44,427 bases of DNA from an uncultured Oscillospiraceae bacterium. GTDB taxonomy: Bacteria; Bacillota; Clostridia; Oscillospirales; Oscillospiraceae. The stretch covers positions 1-44,427 of the forward strand of contig CAKTVW010000020.1 in the NCBI GenBank assembly GCA_934630495.1, read 5' to 3'. Below the pieces are notes generated by a model. That model saw only the letters and a list, made by a program, of their open reading frames with translations. It did no database searches and was not told the DNA's origin. A program made the translations under genes and the position numbers. Shown here in pieces: positions 1-8,881 of the stretch; positions within the stretch are counted from its first letter, which is position 1; every line of letters begins with the position of its first letter.

Positions 1-96
1 ATCCATTTGATATGTGATCGCATTTTTTGGGCATACCTGCGCGCAAAGCTTACAGCCGCAGCACTTTTCCTTGGTAACAAGAATATCCGCACTCAT
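1..96 (-). CDS. Coenzyme F420 hydrogenase/dehydrogenase beta-subunit-like iron-sulfur protein, N-terminal fragment
   Basis: Only the first 32 codons are in the window; the gene continues past position 1. The reading starts at an ATG whose first bases overlap the TGA of the glycosyltransferase gene upstream (ATGA overlap), so translation is probably coupled. The visible peptide carries a 4Fe-4S ferredoxin signature, KCCGCKLCAQVCPKNAI, at about residues 11-27, with cysteines spaced C-x2-C-x2-C-x3-C. In glycan loci, a polysaccharide pyruvyl transferase is very often next to a protein with an N-terminal ferredoxin domain and an F420 hydrogenase beta-like C-terminus, and a pyruvyl transferase lies two genes away here. 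The ferredoxin domain is seen; the full family assignment is inferred from context. Confidence 0.7.
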   Translation of the reverse strand, partial: MSADILVTKEKCCGCKLCAQVCPKNAITYQMD

Positions 97-1214
97 CTGT
101 CCCGCTCCCCGCATAGAATCTCTGTCAATGTGTCCAAATTGCTCTGGTATGAATACGCTTCGTCCCAGCGCTCACGCGCCTTCACTCCCATTTCACGCAT
201 TCGCTCCCAGGAAGCAGCCAGCTCTGTCACGGCAGTTGTCCATTGTGTTAGGTCTTCAGGAGAGGCCAACATGCCGCTCTCTCCGTTTTTAACAATGTCA
301 TTGGCACTGCCGACTGCGGAACTGACCGTTGCCAAACCGACCGCCATATATTGCAGGAGCTTAAATCCGCCCTTTCCGAGGGAGTGCTGTGTATTTGCCA
401 ACGGCATGATCCCGATATGCGCACGGCGGATCTTTTCGGCGGCAAGCTGCTTGCTCCACAGCTCATTCACAATTTTGAGATGCGATGTTTTCATATTCAG
501 CGGACGATTGCAAACCACCTCTAAAACGAGCTGCTTACCGCTGTTTTGATAAATACGCTCTGCGGCAACATCCAAGAAAGGAACGACAGCAGCCAAAAAC
601 GGCAGACTGGTATAAGTCGCCAGCCACAACAGCGCTACCTCGCCGTCACGATAACGTTTTTCGCGCTGTGAAAAAAGCTCTTGAAGATCTTCGTTCGCAA
701 AATCTCCGTCAGTCGTAGGCAAATAAATTGCTTTGTTTCGCCATTCTGGCGGGAGTGTACTCCTAAGATGATCGTTAACAACGATAATGCTCGTAGCATA
801 TTTCAGGAGCAGTTTTTTCTCTGTCCGTGTTATTTCTTTGGGCAGAAAAATATCGTCGTCAATGTCCCAGATCAATTGGCTCGTTCTTTGAAACGCCCGA
901 TTCATCAAGAGAGGGATCGGAAACAGGCAGAGCTTCGGCATAATCGCTCTGGAAACAAAAATCACATCCGGTTTCTTAACAATATCGGCAAGTAAAAACC
1001 GTATTCCACGGAAATAGGCGCAGAAGATATAGAAGCAGATCTGATACCATTTGCGGCGAAGTCCCGTCGATCTGTTATAGTTTGCGAATATCCGATCCGG
1101 CACAATGACCCGGGTGCGGAAGTCACACGCTATTTCTTTTTCATATTGAAGAATCCTGTAATAACTCGAGGGACATGTCGCTCCGCTGCGAGTATAGACA
1201 CTGACTTTCTTCAT
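93..1214 (-). CDS. Glycosyltransferase (GT-B fold, family 1/4-like)
   Basis: A 373-residue protein expected to add one sugar to a lipid-linked glycan at the inner face of the membrane. The C-terminal third has the GT-B donor-site pattern around GKGGFKLLQYMAVGLATVSS, near residues 290-310. In many family 4 enzymes this reads K-x2-E-Y-M-A; here the acidic residue is glutamine, so the donor site is slightly unusual. An IWDIDDDIF motif lies near residue 115. No signal peptide or clear membrane span is seen. A strong AGGAGG stands four bases before the ATG. The start overlaps the pyruvyl transferase stop, and the stop overlaps the start of the ferredoxin-type gene. Donor and acceptor cannot be told from sequence. 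Confidence 0.8.
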   Translation of the reverse strand: MKKVSVYTRSGATCPSSYYRILQYEKEIACDFRTRVIVPDRIFANYNRSTGLRRKWYQICFYIFCAYFRGIRFLLADIVKKPDVIFVSRAIMPKLCLFPIPLLMNRAFQRTSQLIWDIDDDIFLPKEITRTEKKLLLKYATSIIVVNDHLRSTLPPEWRNKAIYLPTTDGDFANEDLQELFSQREKRYRDGEVALLWLATYTSLPFLAAVVPFLDVAAERIYQNSGKQLVLEVVCNRPLNMKTSHLKIVNELWSKQLAAEKIRRAHIGIMPLANTQHSLGKGGFKLLQYMAVGLATVSSAVGSANDIVKNGESGMLASPEDLTQWTTAVTELAASWERMREMGVKARERWDEAYSYQSNLDTLTEILCGERDR

Positions 1215-2311
1215 TTTTCCTCCTGTATGTCGACAGCTTTTCTCAAAAAGCGCATGGTTTTATTTCGTTCTGCCGCAAGGATAGGATCGATCCGTTCATA
1301 GGGGATCGTCCGATCAATGATCTCTGTATCCGCGTAATTCTCGAGCAGTCGTTCGCGCAGTCCGGTAAGGTCAAGAATGCTTTTCAATCGAGAAGCGTAT
1401 TTGTTCGGATAAAACGAAACAAACTGTTTATGCATCATGATGCTGAAGGCCGTACAATGAAAAGAATCCGTAAGCACATATTCCGCGTGACGCACAAGAG
1501 AGACAAAGCTCTCTACAGGCGGCAAAACGACCCCGTGCCCCGGTTTTCTAAGCTGATCGTAGCGAATGCATAAGCGGACCAGCTTCAGTCCCTTCTCCCG
1601 TGCGAGCCGAACGGCGTAGCGGTCAAAGTCTGCGTTATTGCAAAGCTGATAAATCAAAATATATTTTGCTTTGAAGACGCGCTTTTCAGAGATTGCAAGC
1701 CACTCCCGCGGGTCGAGCGCGACCGTCGGGTCCAAAACATGGACAGCCGCACTAAAGCCAAGATCGCGTAAAATGTTCAAGCCTTCTGCCTCACGAACGG
1801 AAATAGCATCGTATGTGCTGAGCAATTCACGGACCACCGGCTTTTCGTCATCGGAAAGCCGATCCTTCCCGAAGCTGGCCGCAAATGATATTTTTTTCCC
1901 TTCTCTGACAAACGAAAGATAAAACGGACGCGGCACACCGTCGTGCCAACCGCTGTTCCAGACCTGATCGCTCCCGGTACAGTAAATATCCGAAGTCAGC
2001 GGCCAGCGTTCAAAATCATCGTCATAAGTGTATCGCTGCTCCGTCAAATTCAGCGTTTCGGAAAGGAATGTGTCGAAAACCTTTCTGCCGCGATCATAGG
2101 ACGGCTTTAGCAGAAGGCCTTTCAGCTTTTCTTTCATCGAGCCGCTGCCCGTTAGTATCTGTCGAACGCTTCGGCTGAGGATCGCCTCGCGGCGATAGTC
2201 GATGATTTGCGTTTCCATACCCAAGCTCTCAAATATTTTTTGTGTAGCATAGGTCTGCAGTGCCGAACCATAGTTCACAACGGCATGTAAAGTAATAATC
2301 GATATCTTCAT
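1211..2311 (-). CDS. Polysaccharide pyruvyl transferase family protein
   Basis: A 366-residue protein of the CsaB/WcaK-type family (PF04230), which moves pyruvate from phosphoenolpyruvate onto a sugar to give a ketal, making surface glycans acidic. Visible hallmarks are the N-terminal ISIITLHAVVNYGSALQTYA, typical of the stand-alone Clostridia forms, the GSDQVWNSGW motif near residue 118 and the LTDSFHCTAFSIMMHKQFVSF-type stretch near residue 285. It overlaps the next glycosyltransferase by four bases and is two genes from an iron-sulfur F420-dehydrogenase-like gene, its common partner. The ribosome-binding site (GGAAA) is weak. Family is sure; the sugar modified is unknown. Some members of this family in glycan loci have never been shown to transfer pyruvate. 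Confidence 0.87.
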   Translation of the reverse strand: MKISIITLHAVVNYGSALQTYATQKIFESLGMETQIIDYRREAILSRSVRQILTGSGSMKEKLKGLLLKPSYDRGRKVFDTFLSETLNLTEQRYTYDDDFERWPLTSDIYCTGSDQVWNSGWHDGVPRPFYLSFVREGKKISFAASFGKDRLSDDEKPVVRELLSTYDAISVREAEGLNILRDLGFSAAVHVLDPTVALDPREWLAISEKRVFKAKYILIYQLCNNADFDRYAVRLAREKGLKLVRLCIRYDQLRKPGHGVVLPPVESFVSLVRHAEYVLTDSFHCTAFSIMMHKQFVSFYPNKYASRLKSILDLTGLRERLLENYADTEIIDRTIPYERIDPILAAERNKTMRFLRKAVDIQEEK

Positions 2312-2326
2312 TGTATTTCCGACCGA

Positions 2327-3433
2327 TCAGAATTTAATAAATGTATAGGGCAGCACCTGTCCGTCTCCGTGCAGAAGCATCGCACACATATACCCAAAAT
2401 ACAGTGCCAGCATGATCACTTCAGCCAGCGGTCTGCTTTTTTCTTTAAACAGGCACATGAGCTTCGGCAAGAACATGATCAGAGACATATTGAAATACTG
2501 CGCAATACGGGAAAAAAGCCAAGTATTCAGGCTGAAAAGAGAGAATACCGCTGCGATCAGCAGCAGGATGATCTCGGAATCCGTATCGGCATATTCTCTT
2601 CTCAGTTGATCTTGGAAGAAAACACCGAGGAGGGGCGGAAGCATTGCCACGATCAGCCGCAGTACACTTGAGCCGCTTTCTGAGAGCGTCTCATAATCCG
2701 AAGCCAGCTTGCTCTGCCCGATTTTTTCCAGAAAAGAAATCACATATTTCCAAAGGCTTCCGAGAAAAACAGAAGAAAACAGCAAAACAGCGATCGTTAT
2801 CTTTATAATCGGCGCGCGCAGGTTTTTCAACGACAGGAGATGCACCGGTATAACGATCAGCGCTGTAGAGTGGAAGCCGAAAGCAAGCGCAATTACGACA
2901 GCATACCAAATATATTTTCGCTCTTTAAGGCAGCAATAGTATGCAAAAAAGGACAAACTGACTGCAATTGCCTGACGTATACCGTTAAATCCGGCAAAAA
3001 ACTGCATTGTGAACAAGAACAGGAGCGCAGACGCGGTAAAATCAACGCTTTTACGCCTGATCGCCGCAACAACGGGCAGATACGTCAGCGCGGCGCAAAC
3101 AAACGCAAAGAATATCCAGTTGCCTCTCGAAAGTTTGGCACAAAAATACTCGATATAGCCAAACAGCATATCGCGCTGTTTATCCAGAAAATCGACCAAT
3201 GATTCGTTATTATTGGTAATTCGCAAATAAGACCGATAATAAGTTCCGAAATCGGTTCCGACTCTGTAACGCAGCGAATATACTGCCGCCCATGACAAAA
3301 ACAGCAGTCCTGCAAAAAATGCAGATGGTCTGATAATGGTACTACCGTTTTTGGTTTTGATTTTTGAAGGTGTATGCTCAGCATATTTCCCCCACATCAG
3401 GGTAAGCACACATACAGTAAGGTAAACAATCAT
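2327..3433 (-). CDS. EpsG/Wzy-like polysaccharide polymerase (membrane protein)
   Basis: A 368-residue, very hydrophobic protein with roughly ten predicted membrane spans. The segment SLRYRVGTDFGTYYRSY (about residues 53-69) is characteristic of EpsG-family proteins, which are thought to join lipid-linked repeat units into a polysaccharide on the outer face of the membrane. A GFNGIRQAIAVSLSFFAYY helix near residues 148-166 is also typical of EpsG. AGGA stands seven bases before the ATG. Its presence suggests a Wzy-type route, but no Wzx flippase is seen in this window; it may lie beyond position 1 or elsewhere in the genome. Family call is confident, polymerase role inferred. Confidence 0.85.
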   Translation of the reverse strand: MIVYLTVCVLTLMWGKYAEHTPSKIKTKNGSTIIRPSAFFAGLLFLSWAAVYSLRYRVGTDFGTYYRSYLRITNNNESLVDFLDKQRDMLFGYIEYFCAKLSRGNWIFFAFVCAALTYLPVVAAIRRKSVDFTASALLFLFTMQFFAGFNGIRQAIAVSLSFFAYYCCLKERKYIWYAVVIALAFGFHSTALIVIPVHLLSLKNLRAPIIKITIAVLLFSSVFLGSLWKYVISFLEKIGQSKLASDYETLSESGSSVLRLIVAMLPPLLGVFFQDQLRREYADTDSEIILLLIAAVFSLFSLNTWLFSRIAQYFNMSLIMFLPKLMCLFKEKSRPLAEVIMLALYFGYMCAMLLHGDGQVLPYTFIKF

Positions 3434-3561
3434 GTTTCTGTCCTATTTTGTTATTCCGTGTAGCAGATGTCAAACGGGTACTTGACTATATACACATCAT
3501 CACGTCAAGATTGCGGCAAGATCAAGGCAAACTTGCAGCAAGCGTTTCGCGCATCCGCGCT

Positions 3562-4365
3562 TCAGTTGACTTTGAAATGCACTCTGTGATAAAGATTCTT
3601 AATCGCGTTTGGCGTAAACGCCTTCAGGTAGGTCCCGATTACCTTATTCATACCTCGCATGCCGAGTCCCATTCTTTTATGCCATTTTTTGACCAATCTT
3701 GCCCAAGCCAGCCTGACACGGAACGGTCTGCGGCTGTAATAGTTCCGCTGATCCCAGCGCACTTGATATAGCTTATCGGGAATTGAAGTCAATCGGTAGC
3801 CCTTCAGGACCATACGACACCATAGGTCGTAATCCTCCGCGCGCGCAATATCCGTACTCTCATCATAAGCACCGCAGTCCACAAGCGCACTGTGCTTCAT
3901 AATCACCGTCGCATGGGATAGCGTACGCTGCATAAACGCATCCAGCTTGTCGGGCGTATTGGAAAAAATTGCTTCTCCCCACACGCCGTTCTCATCAAAG
4001 AGGTCAACGCCGCTGCCGATTACATCGAACTCCCGGTGTTTTTCTGCCGTGTCCAGCAAAACCCGGAATCGCTCCGGCTTGGAAATATCGTCGCCGTCCA
4101 TTCTGACCAGATATTCGCCCCTTGCCAAGGACAAGCAGTGATTGAGCGTATGGGCAAGGCCGTAATTTCGGTCGTTCTTGACAAAAACAATGCGTTTATC
4201 CGCTTCGGCATATTTTTTAACGATCGCGACCGTATCATCGGAAGACCCATCGTCACAAATAATCAGCTCAAAATCGGAAAAGGTCTGAGAAAGGACACTC
4301 TCGATTGCCTCTGCCACAAATTCGGAACAATTATAGACCCCCATTAGAACAGAAATCTTCGGCAT
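3562..4365 (-). CDS. Glycosyltransferase family 2 protein
   Basis: A 267-residue GT-A enzyme that transfers a sugar from a nucleotide-sugar donor to the growing glycan. The N-terminus PKISVLMGVYNCSEFVAEAI is the classic GT2 opening. CDDGSSDDT near residues 38-45 forms the nucleotide site and VRMDGDDIS near residues 87-95 holds the metal-binding DxD. No membrane span is visible, so it is probably cytoplasmic or peripheral. AAGGAG stands seven bases before the ATG, and only four bases separate it from the acetyltransferase gene. The 128 bases between its stop and the EpsG gene hold nothing recognisable. The sugar specificity is unknown. Confidence 0.9.
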   Translation of the reverse strand: MPKISVLMGVYNCSEFVAEAIESVLSQTFSDFELIICDDGSSDDTVAIVKKYAEADKRIVFVKNDRNYGLAHTLNHCLSLARGEYLVRMDGDDISKPERFRVLLDTAEKHREFDVIGSGVDLFDENGVWGEAIFSNTPDKLDAFMQRTLSHATVIMKHSALVDCGAYDESTDIARAEDYDLWCRMVLKGYRLTSIPDKLYQVRWDQRNYYSRRPFRVRLAWARLVKKWHKRMGLGMRGMNKVIGTYLKAFTPNAIKNLYHRVHFKVN

Positions 4366-4369
4366 AAAA

Positions 4370-5440
4370 TTACTCCTTTATATATTGATCCAGCACATAA
4401 TCGGCCTCAATAAAAGATGGATGCCATGCTCCGTGGCGCAAAAAGTGCTCTCTGACTGCTTGATCGTTAGAAAGCGGCTTGACGATAAAGGGGCTTCCGT
4501 CCTTAGCGGAAAAGTTTTTAATAAAACCGACGCGGCGCAGAACCTCGTTTACCATTACATCGCCGCTCTCCCAGACGCTCAACACATCGTATTGTCGAAA
4601 CAGCTCCTTCAGGAGCAATGCAAATGCTGTGGAAAGCTCCGTTTTATCTGCGGTTTCTCTCTTAATCCCGAGAATATTCCCGCGCAGAAAGCCCTCTTTT
4701 ACAGTGTAGCTGCAAACCAGCACCTTGCAGATCGGTTCTGCATTATGTCTGACCGTGTAATAAAAATACCCCGCGCTCAGCTTCCAATCTAAGTATTCCT
4801 GTGTAATCCGGATCCGAAAGCCCTCATTTTCAAGGAACGACAGATATTCTTCGGCATTGATATGCTCTGAACGCGTAATGGCATAATCCGACTTCTTCCC
4901 GCTGTATCGTCCCGTATGCAGAACGCGCCACACATTGGCAAGCGGGTCGAGAAAACCGGGAAGGTTCTTTGATAGCATTTCTTCCGCGACCTTCTTGACG
5001 CAGCATGGATAGAAATACTTCATCGTTCGCGCCTGTTCTTCCCATCCCAGCTTTAAAAAGCCGTGGTAGGAATTTCCGTTTGGGTAGCCGACCATCGCAT
5101 CGTAGCCTTCCTCGGCGAACAGCTTCTGCGCACAAACGATCATCTTTGAAAAAATGCCGCATCCGCGATACTCCGGATCAACGGCGGTATCGCAGGACTG
5201 GACGACACGGTAAACCGTCCCCTCACACTCATATTCCATCGGAACAAAGCCGTTGATACCGACGACCTTATCCCCATCAAAGGCGCACATCACCGTATTG
5301 ACATTGCTGAGGGGGTTGTCTAAGTATTTCCGTTTCCACGAAGCCGCTGTTGCGGACTGGTCGAAAACACGGTTGAATAGATCTGCCTGCTGAGCCGCAG
5401 TGTCAACTCCACCGAGGCGATATACGATCTCCTTTTTCAT
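4370..5440 (-). CDS. GNAT family N-acyltransferase
   Basis: A 356-residue protein with an N-terminal GNAT domain (about residues 1-170). The acyl-CoA pyrophosphate loop is visible as DTAVDPEYRGCGIFSKMI near residues 84-101, matching the usual Q/R-x2-G-x-G/A pattern. The C-terminal half looks like a second, degenerate domain of the same fold, as is common for the large acyltransferases in capsule loci. It would acylate an amino group on a sugar or precursor. The start overlaps the deacetylase stop (ATGA), pairing an enzyme that removes acetyl groups with one that adds an acyl group. Substrate is unknown; any link to the thiolase/dehydrogenase pair in the same operon is speculation. Confidence 0.8.
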   Translation of the reverse strand: MKKEIVYRLGGVDTAAQQADLFNRVFDQSATAASWKRKYLDNPLSNVNTVMCAFDGDKVVGINGFVPMEYECEGTVYRVVQSCDTAVDPEYRGCGIFSKMIVCAQKLFAEEGYDAMVGYPNGNSYHGFLKLGWEEQARTMKYFYPCCVKKVAEEMLSKNLPGFLDPLANVWRVLHTGRYSGKKSDYAITRSEHINAEEYLSFLENEGFRIRITQEYLDWKLSAGYFYYTVRHNAEPICKVLVCSYTVKEGFLRGNILGIKRETADKTELSTAFALLLKELFRQYDVLSVWESGDVMVNEVLRRVGFIKNFSAKDGSPFIVKPLSNDQAVREHFLRHGAWHPSFIEADYVLDQYIKE

Positions 5441-6408
5441 TTCTCTGTTCCTTCAAATTCATCCAGGATTTCGCCCATGTTCATACTTCGCATGTCGTAC
5501 TTTTCCTGCAAATACTTGTAATGCTCCAGCACCTTTGTGAGATTTTTAAAGTTTTTTTCGGTATGATCGCCGAAATTGTGCGGATGCCACCAAAGATGAA
5601 ATACTTTGCCTGTTTTTGCAGCATGGGTCATCTGATTACAAATACGGCGTACCTTCAGTGGTTCTAAAAAAGCAAGCTTTTGAAAATAGGGTTTAAAAAT
5701 GCGTGAACCGCAAATATTCAGAACACCGCATTCCGGTTTGGGATAATGGCAGTTATTGCCGGACAGCGGAAAGTACGCGTCCGCAAAGCGAAGCACCTTC
5801 TTCAGCGGCATCGGGAGCTTAGAGTTGTAGATCCAGTTATCTTCAATTCCGCGGAACGCCCGGATACCGAGCCGATTGCACACCTCAAGGTACGGTGCGG
5901 AATATTCACACTTGGGGAACACAAGGCTCCTGACATTCACGCCGCTGTCTTCGGCCGTTCTTAACGCCGCCTTTAGATCGGCTTGGAACTGCTCCGGAGT
6001 CTGTCCTTTTTCGTTACAGTAGTAGTGTGAAAAGGTATGTGTCCCTATTTCTTGGAACGGCACGGCACGAATTTTATCCAAATCGTTTCCAGCTAAAAAC
6101 GGCGAGGGTTCTTCGGCGTCCTCTTGAATGCGGTCGAGCAAACCGTAAGGCGACCGACGCGGATTGTCATAGGTAGGACGCTCATCTTCCGGCGGGAGCG
6201 CATTCATCAGCGCTTCTTTTGTTCTGTAAAATGCCGCTCCAACCATCGCCCATGTGGCGTGGATTCCATAGTTTTCAAACTGCTTTAATAATGTCGGAAT
6301 TACTATTCTTCTTGCTTGGTGCACATTTTCAACGTAAGAAGCGGGCGCCGTATCGTGTACGCCCCAAAAAAACTCAGTATCGAGTGAAATGCACAACACA
6401 CCGTTCAT
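5437..6408 (-). CDS. Polysaccharide deacetylase family protein (NodB-like)
   Basis: A 323-residue protein with the NodB-type barrel layout. Motif 1 reads ISLDTEFFWG near residues 7-16, giving D-T-E where most members have T-F-D-D. Motif 2 is the metal-binding H-x3-H in IGTHTFSHYYC, near residue 125. A later W-x-H pair appears in HLWWHPHNFGDH near residue 275. There is no signal peptide, so it probably acts inside the cell on a lipid-linked or nucleotide-linked sugar rather than on finished polymer. It overlaps the GNAT gene by four bases. The family is clear; removal of an N-acetyl group is the expected but unproven reaction. Confidence 0.85.
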   Translation of the reverse strand: MNGVLCISLDTEFFWGVHDTAPASYVENVHQARRIVIPTLLKQFENYGIHATWAMVGAAFYRTKEALMNALPPEDERPTYDNPRRSPYGLLDRIQEDAEEPSPFLAGNDLDKIRAVPFQEIGTHTFSHYYCNEKGQTPEQFQADLKAALRTAEDSGVNVRSLVFPKCEYSAPYLEVCNRLGIRAFRGIEDNWIYNSKLPMPLKKVLRFADAYFPLSGNNCHYPKPECGVLNICGSRIFKPYFQKLAFLEPLKVRRICNQMTHAAKTGKVFHLWWHPHNFGDHTEKNFKNLTKVLEHYKYLQEKYDMRSMNMGEILDEFEGTEK

Positions 6409-6424
6409 AAGCCGGTTCCCTCTT

Positions 6425-7570
6425 TCATTTGCAGTTCAGAAGCTTTTCTCTGTCTTGTAAAAGCTTATCCAATAAAACACGCTGGTCGAATCGCTCTGCC
6501 GCAAAGCTGCGGCCGTTTGCTCCCATATCAAGGCGGAGTCTCTCATTCTCAGCTAAAACGCGCATGGCGCGGCAAAGCGAATCGTCGTCGCCTTTTTGCA
6601 CGATCATTCCGGTCAAATCAGGGATCATGGCGTCCGTCGGGCCGGGAATGTCCGTAATAATGACGGGAACGCCCATCGCCTCCGCTTCAACAACGACCAT
6701 GCCAAACCCCTCCCGATAGCTGGGAAGAATATAAACATCCATTGCAGAAAGATACTGCTCGACACGATTTGTGCTTCCGCAGAAAAATACACGCGGCTCA
6801 TTCTCAGCCCAATTATATAATTCAGCGTTCACCGCAGATGTAATTTCGTTATTGCCGACGATCATCAGATAGGCGTTTTCGTTCTCGTCAAAAAGCTTCT
6901 TCGATGCGGCAAGCAGCTCGTTGATTCCCTTGTCGCGCGTTACTCTGCCCACGAAACCAAATACGATGGCAGTTTCCGGGATGCCATATTTTCCCCGAAT
7001 TGAGCTACGCCAAGCCGCCTTCTGCGTGCAATCGAATTTATTCAGATCAACGCCGCAAGCGCTTCCGTTCCAAATAACCGAACCCTTTTCGGGCGGATAG
7101 AGGCCTTCGTCGTGGCTGAAGCGTAAATTTCCGAAGCTGTCCGGCTCAATCCATGTGGAAAATCGGCATACCGTTTTTTCGATCTGCTTGAAGAGCTTCC
7201 GCTTCAAGCCGCTGAAGCCAACATAGGCCATTCCCCATTGGCAGTAAAGTCTGACGGGAATGTGCGCACTTTTGGCGGCCATAGACGCATACAGCGAAGC
7301 ATTCGGCGTAGAGTACTGAACAAGATCGAATCTTTCCCGCTGAAAAATCTTTTTCATCTTGCGCATTGCACCGATCCCGCCGAGACTGATCCCGCGTTTC
7401 ATCGGAATCGGATAATAGTGAATGTACTCGGGCAGACTTGCCGCAAAGTCAGGGTCCTCATCACAGATAAAGGAGATATCGTAACCGTTAAGATGTAAAT
7501 ATTCGGCGGTCTTCAATACAAACATTCTAAGTGTTAACGATACCGTTGTAACAAAACATATCTTTTTCAT
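6425..7570 (-). CDS. Glycosyltransferase family 4 protein
   Basis: A 381-residue retaining GT-B glycosyltransferase. The first-domain start KKICFVTTVSLTLRMFV and the second-domain opening VFGFVGRVTRDKGINELL (about residues 203-220) are textbook family 4. The donor-site E-x7-E is visible in REGFGMVVVEAEAMG near residues 286-300. GAGG stands seven bases before the ATG. This is the first glycosyltransferase after the bacillosamine-type block in transcription order. It may therefore add the second sugar to the lipid-linked first residue, as PglA does in Campylobacter, but specificity cannot be read from the sequence. Confidence 0.88.
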   Translation of the reverse strand: MKKICFVTTVSLTLRMFVLKTAEYLHLNGYDISFICDEDPDFAASLPEYIHYYPIPMKRGISLGGIGAMRKMKKIFQRERFDLVQYSTPNASLYASMAAKSAHIPVRLYCQWGMAYVGFSGLKRKLFKQIEKTVCRFSTWIEPDSFGNLRFSHDEGLYPPEKGSVIWNGSACGVDLNKFDCTQKAAWRSSIRGKYGIPETAIVFGFVGRVTRDKGINELLAASKKLFDENENAYLMIVGNNEITSAVNAELYNWAENEPRVFFCGSTNRVEQYLSAMDVYILPSYREGFGMVVVEAEAMGVPVIITDIPGPTDAMIPDLTGMIVQKGDDDSLCRAMRVLAENERLRLDMGANGRSFAAERFDQRVLLDKLLQDREKLLNCK

Positions 7571-7600
7571 CTATACGCCTCTGTATCGGTCTTTCCTGTT

Positions 7601-8857
7601 TTAGGTGCCGATAATGAACACATAATTTGTCGTCGCCGATCCGCCGATGTTCAGCATCAGCGCATTCCGGGGAAGCATGTCGCCTTTCACGACCTGACAG
7701 TCCCCGGCGGTCCCGCTGACTTGTCGATATAAGTCAAGCAGCATTCTGCAGCCGGATGCCCCAACCGGATGTCCGCACCCGATCAGGCCGCCGCTCGGAT
7801 TGATGGGCTTGGAGCCGGTGATCGAGGTCATCTCCTGCTCGACCGCTTCATATTCCTTACCGGGGGCCGTGATCCCAAATGCAGATATCGCCATATATTC
7901 CGACGAGGTAAAGCAATCATGTGTTTCAAAAACGTCAATATTTTCTAATGTCAAGCCGCTTCTGCTGTAGGCATCAAGAACCGCCTGCCGCGTCCATGGA
8001 AGCAGATACGGAGAATCAGGCTGCTCCGCTACCTTTTTTTCAAACAGCATCGGCGCGGTCCTGTGCCCAAAACCCTTGATATAGGGCACATTCGAGCGTC
8101 CAAGCCTTTTAAGCATCCGCTCGCTTGCAAGGAGAACGACCGCAGCGCCGTCAGTAACCTGAGAACAGTCGGAAACGGCAAGCCGTCCGCCGACGAGTGC
8201 ATTTGTCTGCGTGCCGCGATTGCGTGCCTGTTCGTAGTCCATAAACCAGCTTCGCGTCTGTGCCAAGGGATTTCTCTTGGCATTTTCATAATTCTTGACA
8301 GAGATCCTCGCAAGGCAATCCATATAGCGATTCTCATCCAACCGATACTTACGGATCGTTTCATCCGCAAGTCTTCCGAACAGCTTCGGAAACGGGTAAG
8401 AAATACCGCGGCTTTCCTTCTCGTAATAGGAAGCATACCCAAGGATATCCCCGCAAAGCTTGGAATCCACCGTTTTCATCAATTCCCAGCCGACAACCAC
8501 AGCTAGATCGTAATCGCCGGCACGGATCTTTGACGCGGCTGCATCTATCGCAACAGAACCTGACGCGCAGGCAGCCTCATACCGCGCCGACGGAACGCCA
8601 TAAAAAGCAGGAGACACTTCTGTCAGCAAAGCCCCCAAATGCCCCTGCCCGACATATTTCTCGGCAATGAAATTTCCGACAAAACAGGCTACGGCGTTTT
8701 CCTTATTCAATTCCACGATATCACGAAAGTCGAGTCCGACCGAATGCAGGGCATCCGTCAGTACTTCTTTTAATAAGGCGATCTCATTTTTGCCTTCCTT
8801 TGTCCAGTTGCGCTCAAAGTCGGTTTGTGCACCGCCTAAAACATATACTCTGTTCAT
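7601..8857 (-). CDS. Thiolase family protein (SCP-x/acetyl-CoA acetyltransferase-like)
   Basis: A 418-residue thiolase-fold enzyme. The nucleophilic cysteine is present in YEAACASGSVAID (Cys97). The HDCF motif near residue 315 and the C-terminal CGHPVGASGCRML near residue 373 are also intact, so it should be catalytically competent. The HDCF form marks it as closer to the SCP-x/archaeal acetyl-CoA acetyltransferase group than to the classical biosynthetic thiolases. Such enzymes join or split acyl-CoA units. It is 24 bases downstream of a 3-hydroxyacyl-CoA dehydrogenase, so the two probably act on the same acyl-CoA. A thiolase has no standard role in a glycan locus. It might supply an unusual acyl group for sugar decoration, or be an unrelated insertion. 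Confidence 0.88.
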   Translation of the reverse strand: MNRVYVLGGAQTDFERNWTKEGKNEIALLKEVLTDALHSVGLDFRDIVELNKENAVACFVGNFIAEKYVGQGHLGALLTEVSPAFYGVPSARYEAACASGSVAIDAAASKIRAGDYDLAVVVGWELMKTVDSKLCGDILGYASYYEKESRGISYPFPKLFGRLADETIRKYRLDENRYMDCLARISVKNYENAKRNPLAQTRSWFMDYEQARNRGTQTNALVGGRLAVSDCSQVTDGAAVVLLASERMLKRLGRSNVPYIKGFGHRTAPMLFEKKVAEQPDSPYLLPWTRQAVLDAYSRSGLTLENIDVFETHDCFTSSEYMAISAFGITAPGKEYEAVEQEMTSITGSKPINPSGGLIGCGHPVGASGCRMLLDLYRQVSGTAGDCQVVKGDMLPRNALMLNIGGSATTNYVFIIGT

Positions 8858-8881
8858 ACCTTGATTACCATAACCATTTCA

